The notes under the pieces: generated by a model | Seen by the model: the letters and a program-made list of their open reading frames with translations, nothing else | The model's database searches: none | What the model was told of the DNA's origin: nothing | Shown here: piece by piece, positions 36,671 to 50,200 of the stretch | Numbering within the stretch: position 1 is the first letter of the stretch | How the letters are laid out: every line of letters begins with the position of its first letter | NCBI RefSeq assembly: GCF_040712315.1 | Contig: NC_134013.1 | Span: 34,755,001 to 34,819,000, forward strand | DNA from: Castanea sativa | Taxonomy: Eukaryota; Streptophyta; Magnoliopsida; Fagales; Fagaceae | Reading direction: 5' to 3' | Length of the DNA stretch: 64,000 nucleotides | Position numbers and translations under genes: made by a program

Positions 36671-37571
36671 TTCTTTATCTTATTCTCATTATATAAGCAC
36701 ACACTATCTCTATTTATATATATTTCACGTCTCTTTTTAGGTTCTTTTCATAGATTTCAGGATTTCATCACTTTTTTGCTCACTTAATTTTCATCTCCAA
36801 TTTTAGAAAGGTTTGTTTCCTTTGACGATGTTAAAATTATTAATTTATTAGTTTGTGTATTTTTGTTTTCATAATTTTTTTTTACTAATCTTAACCCCCC
36901 CCCCCTTTTTTTTATCTCTTCTTCTTTATCTCTTTCTCAAGTCTCTTTTCCAATTTATTTCCACAATTTATTGTTTTGATACTCTCAGTCTTAGGAACAG
37001 AAATCAACACTTATATCATTCCAAATTTGCACATATCCAATAGAGTAAATTTATTATTCAAAAAAAAAAATCCCGCATGATGTATTATTATAATTTTTTT
37101 TTGTGAGGGTTTTTTTTTTTACTATATAAAAATTCAAGTTGTACATATTTGATGCTTTCTTTTCATGTCATTTTTTTATGAACATTTTTTTTCCTATTTT
37201 TCAATTAGGTTTGTTTTCGGAAATTTTTTGTAATGATCATTGCTCTTTTTGAGGTTGTGACTTTGAGTTTGGCTGATTATGTAACGGACCAAGTAACTGC
37301 CCAAAGTATCGATAATGGAACACCACTTCAATAGCAAATGGAGTATGTTTGGCTATGTATTCATTTATAGAGAGATGTGTGAAAGAATGTTTTGGAGTAG
37401 GATTCTCACACTTCTTCTTAGGATGATAGAGTTCTAACTTTATTCAAAATGGTGGATTTTGTTGTATTATCAATAATTTAAATAAATATCGAAATGGTCG
37501 TAGTAAAAAAAAATTTGTTTAAATATTGATCTATTCATTTCAAAATGGACGGGGATATGATTGTAAAAAGT

Positions 37572-37800
37572 TTAGCTCTTCTATCTTTTGGGTAAAATTT
37601 AATAATGTGAATCTATTATAATTTGGGATTACTACATTTTCCAATCACAAAATACCCAAGAGTGTGATAAAAAAAAAATATTTCATCTACAAATGCATAA
37701 CACTCATCACACCCTTATGTATTTTGTGATTGGAAAGTGTAGTAATCTTAAATTATAATAAATTCAAATTATTAAATTTTACCAAAAAATAGAAGAGTTT
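37572..37800. repeat. Long palindrome (MITE or Helitron subterminal repeat)
   Basis: Arms of about 80 bp: CTCTTCTATCTTTTGGG, GTAAAATTTAATAATGTGAA, ATTACTACATTTTCCAATCA on the left, and their complements on the right ending AATAGAAGAG. The spacer is about 40 bp. The same family occurs at 19601-19755. Confidence 0.8.
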
Positions 37801-37811
37801 CAACGTAGAGT

Positions 37812-38074
37812 TTTTCACAGGGTGTATCCACATTTCAAATCACATCCACTATACCTTTTAATGGAATTGGGAGTTTGGACAATCTGGATTCTACCAGGAC
37901 CACTTTTCCTTGTGCTCTAGATCTAAAAGTCCCCAACTAACCTTTGTAACAAGAAGTCATACCATCTAAACAATGGAATGGATCCCGACAAACAGCTGCC
38001 AATGTCAATTCAGGGTACTTTGTTTTAAAAAGGAAGACCACGGCCCAAGATTATTCAATTCCAGATAGGCAGGA
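37812..38074 (+). promoter_or_regulatory. Laccase upstream region retained between the Helitron and the ATG
   Basis: Sequence directly upstream of the start codon that also exists in the truncated copy, so it predates the duplication. It includes CCCAACTAACCTTTGTAACA, a motif of MYB-site style (ACCTAAC-like cores are common in phenylpropanoid promoters, here only CAACTAACC). No strong TATA box identified. The Helitron/gypsy insertion places about 6.6 kb of transposon immediately upstream. Confidence 0.4.
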
Positions 38075-38200
38075 ATGGAAAACAACACAGGAATAAGGTT
38101 GAACAGGAGATCTCTGTTCTCAAAATTCCTATTGCTTGCTTGCCTGAATTGGTTTTTCTTTCGTTGGGCTGAAGCTGATGTACATTATTACGATTTTGTT
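38075..38200 (+). CDS. Laccase exon 1
   Basis: 126 bp from the ATG to GATTTTGTT; donor GTAAGT. Encodes the signal peptide and DVHYYDFV. A truncated duplicate is at 30060-30283. Confidence 0.9.
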
Positions 38201-41200
38201 GTAAGTCCCAAACCCACTGTTTTAGTGTTAAACATTGTTTCATTATGCTTACCATATTTTTCCATTGAATTTCTGGTATATATAAACTGTTGTTCTTATT
38301 CTGGTTTTTCTTCTTCCTATATTTTTTTTCCTCTTGAAGCTGAGGGAGAAAAATTTTACTAGACTATGTAGCACAAAAAGCATATTGGTTGTAAATGAAA
38401 GCTTTCCGGGACCTGTGATTCGTGTTCACAGAGGGGATACTGTATTTGTCAATGTTCACAATCAAGGATACTATGGTGTCACAATTCATTGGTTCGCTCT
38501 CTCTCTCTCTCTCTCTTTCCTAATTTTCAAGTATAATTTAATTTTGTTAAGAATAGCATTTTGCTTTATTTCTAGATATTTATAACGCTTATAAGAATTT
38601 CTCTAGTATACAATAGCCAACAAGAAATTCGCTAGTCTGTTTTTTTTTTTTTTTTTTGAATCAATGAGTCATAAACAAATCAAAGCCTGTCTTCGGACTA
38701 GTAGATTATAAAATTTTCATTATATAAAATGTGGGAGAAATTTCCACATCATAATCACATGATGAAATCATAACAGACTAATTTGAATGTATTTAATTTT
38801 ACTTGTTGGGATTAGCTTTAAGTTAGCCCACTCTCAAATAAACAAAAAATAGGTCACCTAATATTTTATGGGTAAACTACAAAGTTAGTCTCTATTCTTT
38901 ACATCATATGTTAATTTGATTCCTATCACTTACATCATATGTTAATTTGATTCATAAATTTTTAATTGCATCAATTTAGCCCTTAACATTTTTAGTATTG
39001 TATCAATTTGATTTCTGCCATTAAATTTTTAAATAGAAAATACTGATATGACTAATGGCCCAAATAAAATATGTTTTTGCTACGTCAACTAAGACCTAAC
39101 TGCCATGTCGTATTATATTATATTAAAATTAAAAAAAAACAAACAATATTACTCAGCACGTGATGATCAAAATCAAACACACAAATTCCTCCTTTTTTTT
39201 TTTTTTTTGAGAAGCGGTAACTGAATTTCATTAATCAAAAGAATAAGAAAACTTTACAAAGACTCTTTAAGAATAATATCGAAAATGCAGGCAGTTTCTT
39301 CTAGTAGGACAAAGGACATTAAAATTACATTTCGAGCTTACAAACTAATAATGAATCGTCCATCAATTTCTTAAATTCAAATGGGTAACTATAAAACAAA
39401 TCCAATCTTTATCCCATTTATAGTTTCCAAAATTTTTAAAACAAAAAATCCCAGGTCAGCAACAACAATGAAGACTTGGATGAAGAACAAAAAAGGGAGG
39501 TTTTTTTTTTTCCTTTTATTTTTATTATTATTATTTTTTAAAGTTTCTTTTCAAGGTCCATCTTAGCCACTCCCTAGCTAGCCACCAAAACCAATCTTAG
39601 CCTTATTCTCAAGAAATGGTATTTTACATGGTGGAGTTTGATTCGCTTCAAACTGCCATAGAACTCAACCCACCATTAAATTTCAAGAAGAAATGGCTAT
39701 GGAACCCACCATTCGACATGGACTTGGTCGTCGATGAAATATGAGCAAAGGGAGAAGAGAGAGAGAGAGAGGGACGTACCTGGTTTTTTTATTTTTATTT
39801 TTTTTTTTCAGATTTAATTTAAAATTTTTTTAATGAATATTTTAACTACATGTAATGTATAATTAAAATTTTTTTTTTTAAGTTTATGCTGAGATGGTAG
39901 TAGAGGTGAAATGAAGGTAATATTTTATTTTGATCATTAACCACATTAATATTTTCCATCCATCACTTAATGGTAATGACTATTTTGATACAATATTAAA
40001 ATGTTAGGAACTAAATTGATATATTTAAAAAGTTGAAGACCAAATTGATACTTAACCTAAAAAGTTAGGGACCGAATAAATAATTTACCCTTTATTTATT
40101 TGTCAATATCACACCACCTCATACCTTTTAATTGGTAAAATATTTGATCAAATCCAATATTGAACGTCATTTCCGATTTAACCATTGTGCTTATTCAGGG
40201 GGCGTAATTAGGACTAGACGCACGCTGGGACAATTCACACTCAGACATGCATATATACTTAAGGGGTAGAATATATATACTTAAGGGGTAATTCTACCGT
40301 ACTCCTCATTTTTTTTTTTGGGTATGGTAACCATTAGTAGACAACCTGCTATAAAAACATTAAATTTAATAGTTTCATCCTCACATTGCACAGTTTCAAT
40401 ATCACATGTGACAGTTCTTTTGTCACGTTTGGTGGTTCTCTTATTCTTTTATCACATTTGACGGTTTTATCCTCACATTGTGCAATTCCAACATCACATG
40501 TAGTAGTTCTTTTGTCACATTTGGTGGTTCCTTTTTTTTTTTCTCACATTTGACGATTTCATCCTCACATTGTCCAGTTTTAACATTACATGTGACAGTT
40601 CTTTTGTCACATTTGATGGTTTTTTTCTCACATTTGAGGGTTTTATCCTCATATTGTGCAGTTCCAACATTACATGTGATAGTTCTTTTGTCATATTTGG
40701 TGGTTTCCTTATTTTAAGAGTATTTTTTCTACTTTTGAGATTTTAGGGGTGGTTTGGCCATTTTAAGGTTAAGGTTAGGGGTATTTTGGCCAATTTGATG
40801 GTTTCATGGGTATTTTAAGCATTTTGGAGGTTTCATGTGGATTTCATTTTGGAGGCTTTATGGGTATTTTTGGAGGTTTTGGAGGTATTTTGGTCATTTG
40901 GACATGGTTAGAGTATTAAGAAAGTATTTTAGCCAATTAGGTTGTGTTGAGGTTGTTTTAGTCATTTTAAAATTTTATAGGGTATTTTGGTTGGCTCCAC
41001 CAACTACTAGAAAGATGACATGTAACCTATCATGTGTAATGCACATGACTCACTTAGTTGGTTAGATTAAGTGAGTCATGTGCGGTGCACATGATAATGA
41101 CAAATGTCGTTTTCCTATTGGTAGTGGGAACCTAAAATTTTTAACATGTTTGGAGTCAAGCTTTGTCATTTTCTTAATATCCTTTAATAATAAATATCAC

Positions 41201-44200
41201 ATCCACAAACACATCACACGCACAAGGGCCATCATTGTGAATTTTAAAGCGCCCACAAGGTATCAAATTCACCTTACATTTATTTTTTTAATTCCTTCTT
41301 TCTTTAATCTAATTAAAAGAGGAGGAGGCTCAACGACATCAATATTAAATAATAACAAATTATTGCTATCTGCAGGCATGGAGTAAAACAACCAGGAAAT
41401 CCATGGTCTGATGGTCCGGAGTACATCACACAATGTCCTATAGAACCAGGTTCAAACTTTACATATGAAGTCAATTTTTCTACTGAAGAAGGAACTCTCT
41501 GGTGGCATGCTCACAGTGACTGGACACGATCAAGCATCCATGGTGCCATAGTTATTTATCCCATTGAAGGAACAACTTCTCCATATCCGATGCCTGACGG
41601 TGAAGAAATTATCATACTAGGTACATCAATTTTAAATTCTTCCCTATTTAGCACGTTTGAAAATCAAATTAAGATCTTAGGGAGCCCTTTGTGAAGAGTT
41701 AGTACTGTAAGGTAACTAACGTGTGACTTGACCATTTGACCAATGACACCATTCACATTTTAAAATTCCAATAGAGATTTCGATTTTGTTATATTTTGTT
41801 AAGGGCTTGGGGTAGAATGTATTTTATTAGGGTGAGTCTCATTTTTGTTTAATGTTAAATACATTAAGTATCAAGAAAAAAAAAAAACAAAAAAGTATAT
41901 CATTATTTTAATTAATCTAAAATCTAATAATGAATAAAATTCAAAATTCACAAAACAAATGAATGCAATGGAACAACCCAAATCCAAAGGCACCATAAAT
42001 AGTGTGTAGTCAAAAAACTCCATACCCATATTATTTTCCCTAGGTTTTATGTCCCTAATGTAATAAGACTTGTCCATCAGAATTTTCCTTGACCCCTCTC
42101 TTGTGCCCTAAGGATTGGTCCTTAAGCTATACATTTATAGCCCGTTGGTTCTTAAGGTACTCTTTTTGTCCATCAGAATTTTCCTCATAGCCCATTAATG
42201 TACCTAGAGTAATTCTAGTACTACATATAAAGACATAAGTTTTGCTACAACTATCTTATATGGCAACTATTATCAAAAAATTATTTTATATGGCAACCGT
42301 TGACTGCCTATTATTTTTGTTGGGAAATTTAGATCCTAGTTGATAGAATTAATAAGTTTTAAACCCAAGTTGTTAATTAGATTTATTATGAGTCAACCTT
42401 GTTAAAATAAACAAACATCAATATCATGCACAGCGGAATAATAAATAAAACAAGATATGATAACCCAGGAAAACCAATGAAACAAACTAGTTTCATAGTA
42501 AAAACCTGGGGAAAAACTTTCCCGAAAAGCAATTCACTATAGTATATAGAAGTTTCATTTATAGTACAAAACCTTTGTCCCTAGACTCTACAATCCCCGT
42601 AGATAAACTTACAGCAGAAACCTTCTACCGCTTCAGAACCTCTAAACTCTTCAATATATGAACGCCACCAATGATGCACGGATTCCAGTACGTGACTAAC
42701 TCCTTTGCACGAATCCTAGTATGTGACTAACCCCAACAACTTAAAGAAGATGTTGTTGGCTGCAAAGTTCTTCACTTCATCAACAATGAAGATTAAGAAG
42801 CACTTGGTTACGAAACTTTAAGGCACAAAGACGCAGTAACTTCTTACAGAGAGAATAAGGCACAAGGTCACTTTTTGCTTGTATTCTCCTTGTATATTCA
42901 CACAATGCATATGTGACGGCTTTTAAAATAAGTCTTATATATGTCTAAGATTGTGAGAAAAGAAACCCTGCATAAATATACAAGCATGAGCCGAAAATCA
43001 GATCTGGAAATTCTGATTTCGTAAGTCTCGATAGATTCAGCTTCTATCGAGCTTCCTTCATTAAGTCTTGATAGATTTTCTATCGAGGTATCTGTCGAGC
43101 TTTAGTGAATAGCATTTCTTCATTTTTTTCTTGGTCCAATCTTCATGGCTTTAATACTTGGCTTGAACAACGTGTTTCTTAAAGTACTAAACCCATCCTA
43201 GATTTACCCAATTACAAGTAAAATGCATTTTGTCAAAAGATTAGCCAATTATATAAAATATGTCCTTAACAATCTCCCCCTTTGGCAATCAATGACAAAA
43301 CCACAACAAAACAACTAATCATGAGAGAAGTCTTAAATTACTTAACTCATAACCACTTGTTGTAATACAAAATAAATCTATCTCTACCACAAACTCTTAA
43401 AAAAACTTTGCAAGAAAAGAGTTCACGGCATGATAGACTTTCATAACCTGTCTTTCTAAATCACTTAAACAAAACTCATCAAGGCATCATGTGTGAAATA
43501 GAAATAAAGATTGCTTACATAAAGAAACATGTGTATAGAGAGAGAAAAAAAACAACATATGTAGAGGAAGGTGAAGAAGACATACATCATATATATATAT
43601 ATATATATATATATCAAAGATAAGCACAATGTCTGTAAAAATGGTCATAAGACCGTTGTACAATAAACTAAAAGAAGCTCCTAAAACAACAAGGAGTTAA
43701 GCACTCCCCCAAACAAGATGAAACACAACTTCCCCTTACAAAAGTATGTATTTCTCCTCTAACATGTGGAATCTTAAAAAGAAACCACATATTCTCCTTC
43801 TTTTTGTCATGATTGACAAAAGGTACAAGAAGATATAAAGCTTCACTCGAGAAACATGAAGATGATCAAAGGACACAAGGAATCCATATAAATGCATGAA
43901 TGTAATGAAACAAGATGCTATGGATGACAAGATAAAAGAAAGATGCAAAACATGTGAAAAACAATACATGCAAGAGGGCCTCGACAGATTGAGAAGCTAT
44001 CGAGCTACAATCGAGAGAAAACCTAGAAATCTTAATGGATCGAGAATCTGTCGAGAATCTATCAGGCAGACTGAGAGCTCAAAAATTTTCTTTGATGGAT
44101 TGAGAAGCTGTCGTGGATTTGTTGAGATCACAAGAAGAAGGCTCGATAGAAAGTGTATCTTTCGAGGATGTGTCGAGGAGCTGTCGAGCTTGAAGAAAAG

Positions 44201-47200
44201 AGGTTTTTCAAGAAGGGAAAAACACATAGAGATGAATGCATAAATCAAGCTACTTATCCAAACATCCAAGCACCATATTAAGCTCTCAAAACTCAACTCA
44301 AACAAGATGCAAATCATAGATCCAAAAACACACACACGCTAAACAAGTCTAACAAATATTATTTTTCAAAAACAAGTTAAGACAGTTTAGCAAGCATATA
44401 TTGACACATGTATCCCTTGTGATGACCAAATCACATTGTACATGCACATGTATCAAAAGTAGCAAAGAGTATGCGTGTTGTGTGTGAAAACATAACAAGT
44501 GTGCACAAGTTTCTCATATTATGATGATTTGGGATATGAGAACATCTAATACACTCACACACAATCATAACTGTTTGATGAAGACTATCACATTCGAGGT
44601 ACATCCTATAACTCCCACATCTCCTAGAAACACACTTGCAACTATATTTAAAAGTATTTTAATTCTTTTTGTTTTTATATTCTTTGCATATTTTTTCTTT
44701 TCTTTTTAAGCATAACATGCATGGGCATATAAGGGAGAGAAATGAAATACCCAATTATGTAAGCTTAAACATCACAATTTTGCGATGCCGAAACACATAG
44801 ATGTTATACATGATTGACAGACTTTAGTGGTGAGATGGTTAATTATGCCTTTCTCTTAGGATTTTTTAGTCATTCCCGTCAAAAAGAGCGATATGAGTGT
44901 TAAGTACAAGAGATTACTTAGTCGTACTTATCACAAATATGAGTCACAAAGCTCACTTTCTTAGTTGTGCATTGAGATGCTCATTTAAGTTACAAGATAT
45001 ACAAAATTTAGAAAATTTTATTTCAATGGCCATCCAAGGTACACAAGTACCAATGTACACAAACACACACTGTTTTTGTATTTTTCTGATTTTTTTTAAA
45101 TAAAATAAAAACTAAACAATCAAATAAAAATAGACAAACAATATGAAAGCATGAAAGAAAGATGTAGATGCATGAAAACATGATTTCAAAAACAGATAAG
45201 AAATCAAGTAAGAAAGTCCTATTTTAGATAGAAAGAATTAAAGTAGAGGACAGATAGAAAAGACAATTAAGTCTTAGGCTCATTTCTCACCCACATAACA
45301 CAAGTTTTTGGCCGTGAAGATGAAAAGATATGTGTCCTAGTATGTCTACTAAAGGATATAGAAAAATTAGAATTATCCTGAAATTGAGTTAAAAAGCTGA
45401 AAGCTTTTAATAACTCTCCAAACAAAGGTGTAGTTCCTTGAGAGGAAACCTGTGACCGTTTGGATACTTGATTTTGAGGATACAACTTAAAGCAATCAGG
45501 ACGAATGTGTCCAGAAACACCACAATGGTGGCAAACATGAGCAATTTTAGGATTACGCAGCACCCTAGAAGGAGGTCTAACCTTAGAGGTTGACAAAGAC
45601 CTCAATTTAGGACAATTTGACCTAATATGACCAACAATATGACAATGATGACAAATTCAGATTTTTCTTTCATCCTAGGAGGAGTTTTAGACATAAGGTT
45701 AGAAATTTCAGCGTTAACATCAAAATTTTTGCCTTTGTCTATCCTAACAAAATTAGCTTTCAACTCTTCGTTATTCCTTTTAAAAGGAGGAATATATACA
45801 CCTTTTTCCTTTGAGTTAGGCTCAACAAGAAGTTTGACACTAGTTAATTTTTCAACTTCAGTTTTACATTCAACTAGTTGCTCTTCCAAACTCTTAATTT
45901 TGTCCTCTTGAGATGAAGTTTGTTTTTTAAATTTCTCATTCAAATTATTGGCTTCATCCAATTTTGCAATCAATTCATCTCTTTCAAGTTTGACCTTTTT
46001 AAAATTAGCTTTTAATTTTGCACAACATTTAAGAGATTTCATACAAAAATTATAAAGCTTGTAATAGGCATCTTGAATATCATCGTCATCATTCAACACA
46101 AGATTACGCAAATCAACACAATCAAGAGTTTCCATGGTAATAGGAGTCAAGGATCACACTTAGGAAAGTAATTGAATCAGAGTGTACCCGCTCTGATACT
46201 ACTTTTTGGAAAAATTAGACCCCGGTTAATAGAATTAACAAGTTTAAAACCCAAGTTCTTAATTAGATTTATTATGAGTCAACCTTGTTAAAACAAACAA
46301 ATATCAATATCATGCACAACGGAATAATAAATAAGACAAGATATAATAACCCAGGAAAACCAATGAAACAAACTAGTTTCACAGTAAAAACCTGGGGGGA
46401 AACCTTCTTGAAAAGCAATTCACTATAGTAAATAGAAGTTTTATATCTAGTACAAAACTTTTGTCCCTAGACTGTACAATCTTTGTAAATGAACTTACAG
46501 CAGAAACCTTCTACTGATCAGAACTTCTGAACTCTTCAATATATGAATGTCACCAATGATGCACGGATCCCAGTACGTGACTAACTCCTTTGCACGAATC
46601 CCAGTACGTGACTAACTCCTTTGCACGAATCCCAGTATGTGACTAACCCCAACAACTTGAAAAAGATGTTGTTGGCTGCAAAACCCTAAGGCGCAAAGAC
46701 GCAAAGACGCAGTAACTTCTTGTAGAGAGAATAAGGCACTAGGTCACTTTTTGCTTGTGTTCTCCTTGTATATTCACTCAATGCATATGTGACGGCTTTT
46801 AAAATAAGCCTTATATATGTCTAGGGTTGTGAGAAAAGAAACCCTACATAAATATACAAGCATCGGCTGAAAATCAGATCTAGGAATTCTGATTTCGTAA
46901 GTCTCGATAGATTTTCTGTCGAGGTATTTGTTGAGCTTTAACGAACAGCTTTTCTTCACTTGTTTCTTGGTCCAATCTTCATGGCTTTAATATTTGGCTT
47001 GAACAACATGTTTCTTGAAGTAAAGTGCATTTTGTCGAAGGATTAGCCAATTACATAAAATATGTCCTTAACAACTTTCAAATGGATTCACCACTTTTTC
47101 TCCACTACTCATAATCTACTACGTGGACAATTATAACAAAAGTTGTAGTATTTTATATAGTCCTAGAATTTTTGGATTTACTTAACTTTTTGTTTGGATG

Positions 47201-50200
47201 AGTGCAGATTTTAGGTCAACTGCTAGTTTCCAAGAAAATGTTTTTGAAGAGTTGCATTTGCATTCTTGTACTTCTAAACAACTTAGTCTTTGGTTTCATT
47301 TCAATTCCTACTTGCCTATTTTCTTGTTTGCATCATTTTGGTATGAGAGTCTAAGGTTATGTTTGGTAACAAATTTTGTTTTCTATTTTCAAAAACTTGT
47401 TATCAAAAATATAAAGAAAAAATAATTTTCTTGTATTTTTTAAATCAAAAACATGTTTGGTTAGTTGAAATTAAAATAATAGTTTTTTGAAGAAAACAAA
47501 TAGAAAATACTAAAATATGTTGTTATTAAGATTTGTACTTTAATGCTAACTCATTAAATGAGACATATTTAATAAATTAAATGCGTGTTTTTATTGATTT
47601 TTGAAAATTAGAAACTTAAAACAACCTTTTGCATGTTTTTAGTTTTCTTCACAAATTGAGTTTTGAAAACAATTTTTGTTTTTGGTCCATTTTGAGTTGT
47701 CAAACAAGTTTTTAAGTCTAAAAAATAGAATATTGTTTTTGAAAATAGAAAATAAGTAGAAAAAAAAGTTACCAAACATACCCTAAAGTTCTTTCCCTAT
47801 CCTTCATCTTATTCATCAGCAACCACGTTCTACAGACTGTTTTGTTACACTTGAGCCTTTCCCTCTAAAAGCTAACCAAAATAGCTACCTTTGGATATTT
47901 GAAACTATTGTGTGAGTGCAATAATGGTCCTCGATGACAAAACCAGAAGAGGAGGCTTCAGAAAAGCTAATTTTGTGAGATTCAAGATGAACAAGAAACA
48001 ATCTCAGATTAGCATCCCATGAGAGATCCAAAAATTGAAGCTCTAAGGAGGCAAATTAATGTCTTGATTGAAGCCACAAATAGGTTTCAACTTCAGCTCC
48101 AGGGAGAAGATGGAACTGAACATGATGAAAACCATGAGGAAAATCCATTGGGAGACCATTGAGGAGACACATTCATGTCTAAGAACAATATGTGGCTGCC
48201 AAGGAGGAATCTAAATGGGAGATGAACTTTGAGGTTGAGCTACAAATTTCCATGGTAGTTCATGGATTAGATTTGCAATGTGTAAAGGGTGTTTAATTAC
48301 CATGAAGTTCCTGATAACAAGAAAGTTAAGTTGGTAGCAGTCAAATTTAGTGGTAGAGCTTCTTAAAATGAAGTTAAGGGAGCAGTTCTTGCCCTTTTAT
48401 TACAGTCAACCCTCTATATAGCAATCTGCATAACCTAAGGGCTAAGGCAAATAGGTTCTATTGAGGATTATGCAGATGCATTCTAACAATTAATGCCTAG
48501 GGTGGATCTGGTTGAGTCTGATAAGCAGATAGTGGCTAGATCATTTGTGATCTCAAGAACCACATTCAAGATGTTATTTGCTTGCATACTTGTTGGTCAG
48601 CAGGTGAGACATTCATTAGAGCCTTGCTTATTGAAAATCAAATGTCAAGAAAGGCACAATTCACTGTTGCAAATGCAAGAACAAGTGGTGCGGCCCTTGG
48701 TTTTTCCATGACTTGGAACCAGCCCTTCAAGAAAGTAGAAGGCTCCGGTGCAGCAAACCACAATAGTACAACCAAGGCAGCTGCCAAGAATCAACCTGGT
48801 GTAGTATTCAAGTGTTTTAAATGTGAAGAGATTGGTCACAAGGCTGAAACATGCAAGAAACCAATGTTGTCGAAAGGAAAAGTTTTAGTTGAGGAATTTG
48901 AAGATCAAGAATGGAATAACAACTTGTTTTTGATCAATGCATTGAAGAACAGATGTGAGGAGAGGATGACATAGTCACTGTGATAAAGAAGACCTTGCTA
49001 GTGTCACACAAACTGCAAGAGAAGTATTGCCATAAAGATGAAGACCTTTAGTTTAGAAAACTTTTGTTCATTATATAGCTTTTCCAGGAAAAATTATCCG
49101 ACAATTTTTGGGAATTAAAGTTTGAGAGAAACAAAAACAAAAACAAAACAAAACAAAATTTTTTTTGAGGGAAACAAAATTTTCTTTTCTTCATTCTAAT
49201 TTTATTTTTATCCTTTATGGTTGTTTCTGAAAGTATTCATAACCTTCGAGTGCCTAATGGTTAATTGATAAAATAGAATCCTCTAGATCTCTATTATGAA
49301 ACACAATACATCCTATCACTAGTCTCCAAATTAGGAAAGAAACTTTTGTTTTGTCCTGATTTGGTTAATATCACTTTATTTTACATACATTGTAAATGCA
49401 GGATCGTGGTATACTGTAGATGTTAATAAGGTGGTAGCTGAGGACCTCGAAACTGGTGCAGACACACCCCGTTCAGTTTGTTATGTGATTAATGGGCAAC
49501 CGGGAGATTTGTTACCATGCTCTCGAGGTAAGTTAAAAAAATATGAAGTATATCATGCTTGTAGCAAATCATAGAAATTAATTTTCAAAGCATCACATTT
49601 GTTTTTTCTTTATAATTTACTCATAATAAGGAAAAGACAGAAGACCCAAAAATTTCTTTGATTGTCATTATTTGTATGATACAGAATCAACTTACCGTTG
49701 GGTGGTAGATTACGGCAAGACATATCTTGTACGGATAGTCAATGCTGCCATGAATGCTGAGCTCTTCTTTGCAATTGCTAATCATAGCCTCACCGTAGTT
49801 GGAATGGATGGGAACTATGTGAAACCCATAATCGCAGATTACATAATGATAAGCCCGGGACAAACAATGAATGTCTTATTGACAGCAAACCAATCTTTGA
49901 GCCACTACTACATTGAAACTAGACAATATGACTCTGCTAGGCCAGATGTAACAGATTATGATCAGACAAATGCTACGGCCATTCTTATGTATAGTGGCAA
50001 CTATACTGCCCCAGATTCTCCATTCTCTCCTTCTCTCCTTCCTTCCTACGAGGACTTTCTTAGTGCAGACAGATTTTTGGACCGCCTACGGAGCTTAGCA
50101 AGCAAAGAACACCCAGTAAATGTCCCGCTAAATGTAACTACGAAAATGTACATCACAGTTTCTATGAACCAGCTTCTCTGTCCAAATGCATCGTGTGATG

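Larger units (their letters stand above)
31178..37808 (+). mobile_element. Second Helitron-like element, split by a gypsy insertion
   Basis: Begins A^TCTATACTACTATTTAAG, nearly the same 5' end as 19172, followed by a shared stretch (TTTCAAAATACCC, CTAACTTTTAAACAACCCAC). A subterminal palindrome like that of the first copy lies at 37572-37800. A CTAG end with hairpin is not clear at about 37808; the right boundary is set where laccase promoter homology resumes. The 4.7-kb gypsy element 31940-36670 lies inside. Confidence 0.5.
42321..47073 (-). mobile_element. Non-autonomous copia element in laccase intron 3, antisense to the gene
   Basis: LTRs at 46207-47073 (5') and 42321-43271 (3') on the minus strand share TGTTAAGGACATATTTTAT starts and TCYAATTTCCCA-type ends. 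A tRNA-Met-like primer site (GTATCAGAGCGGG on the minus strand, about 46186-46198) follows the 5' LTR, and AAAGGGGGAGAT precedes the 3' LTR. Only gag remains; protease, integrase and polymerase are deleted. No convincing target duplication. The wording around the polypurine tract (GCCAAAGGGGGAGA) is that of SIRE-type copia elements. Confidence 0.82.

Noticed and set aside
40755..40785. Telomere-like GGTTAAGGTTAGGGG
   Set aside because: One irregular occurrence within a degenerate GGTATTTTGG repeat; no TTTAGGG array.
43736..44335. Open frames of about 80-115 codons on both strands
   Set aside because: They lie in the non-coding 3' part of the intron-3 copia element, overlap each other on opposite strands and show no known motif; the GATAGATTGAGAAGC-type words are repeats shared with its LTRs.
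48493..48974. Zinc-knuckle host gene
   Set aside because: The [14 protein letters not shown] motif lies in a gypsy gag context ([16 protein letters not shown]) full of stops, within a laccase intron.
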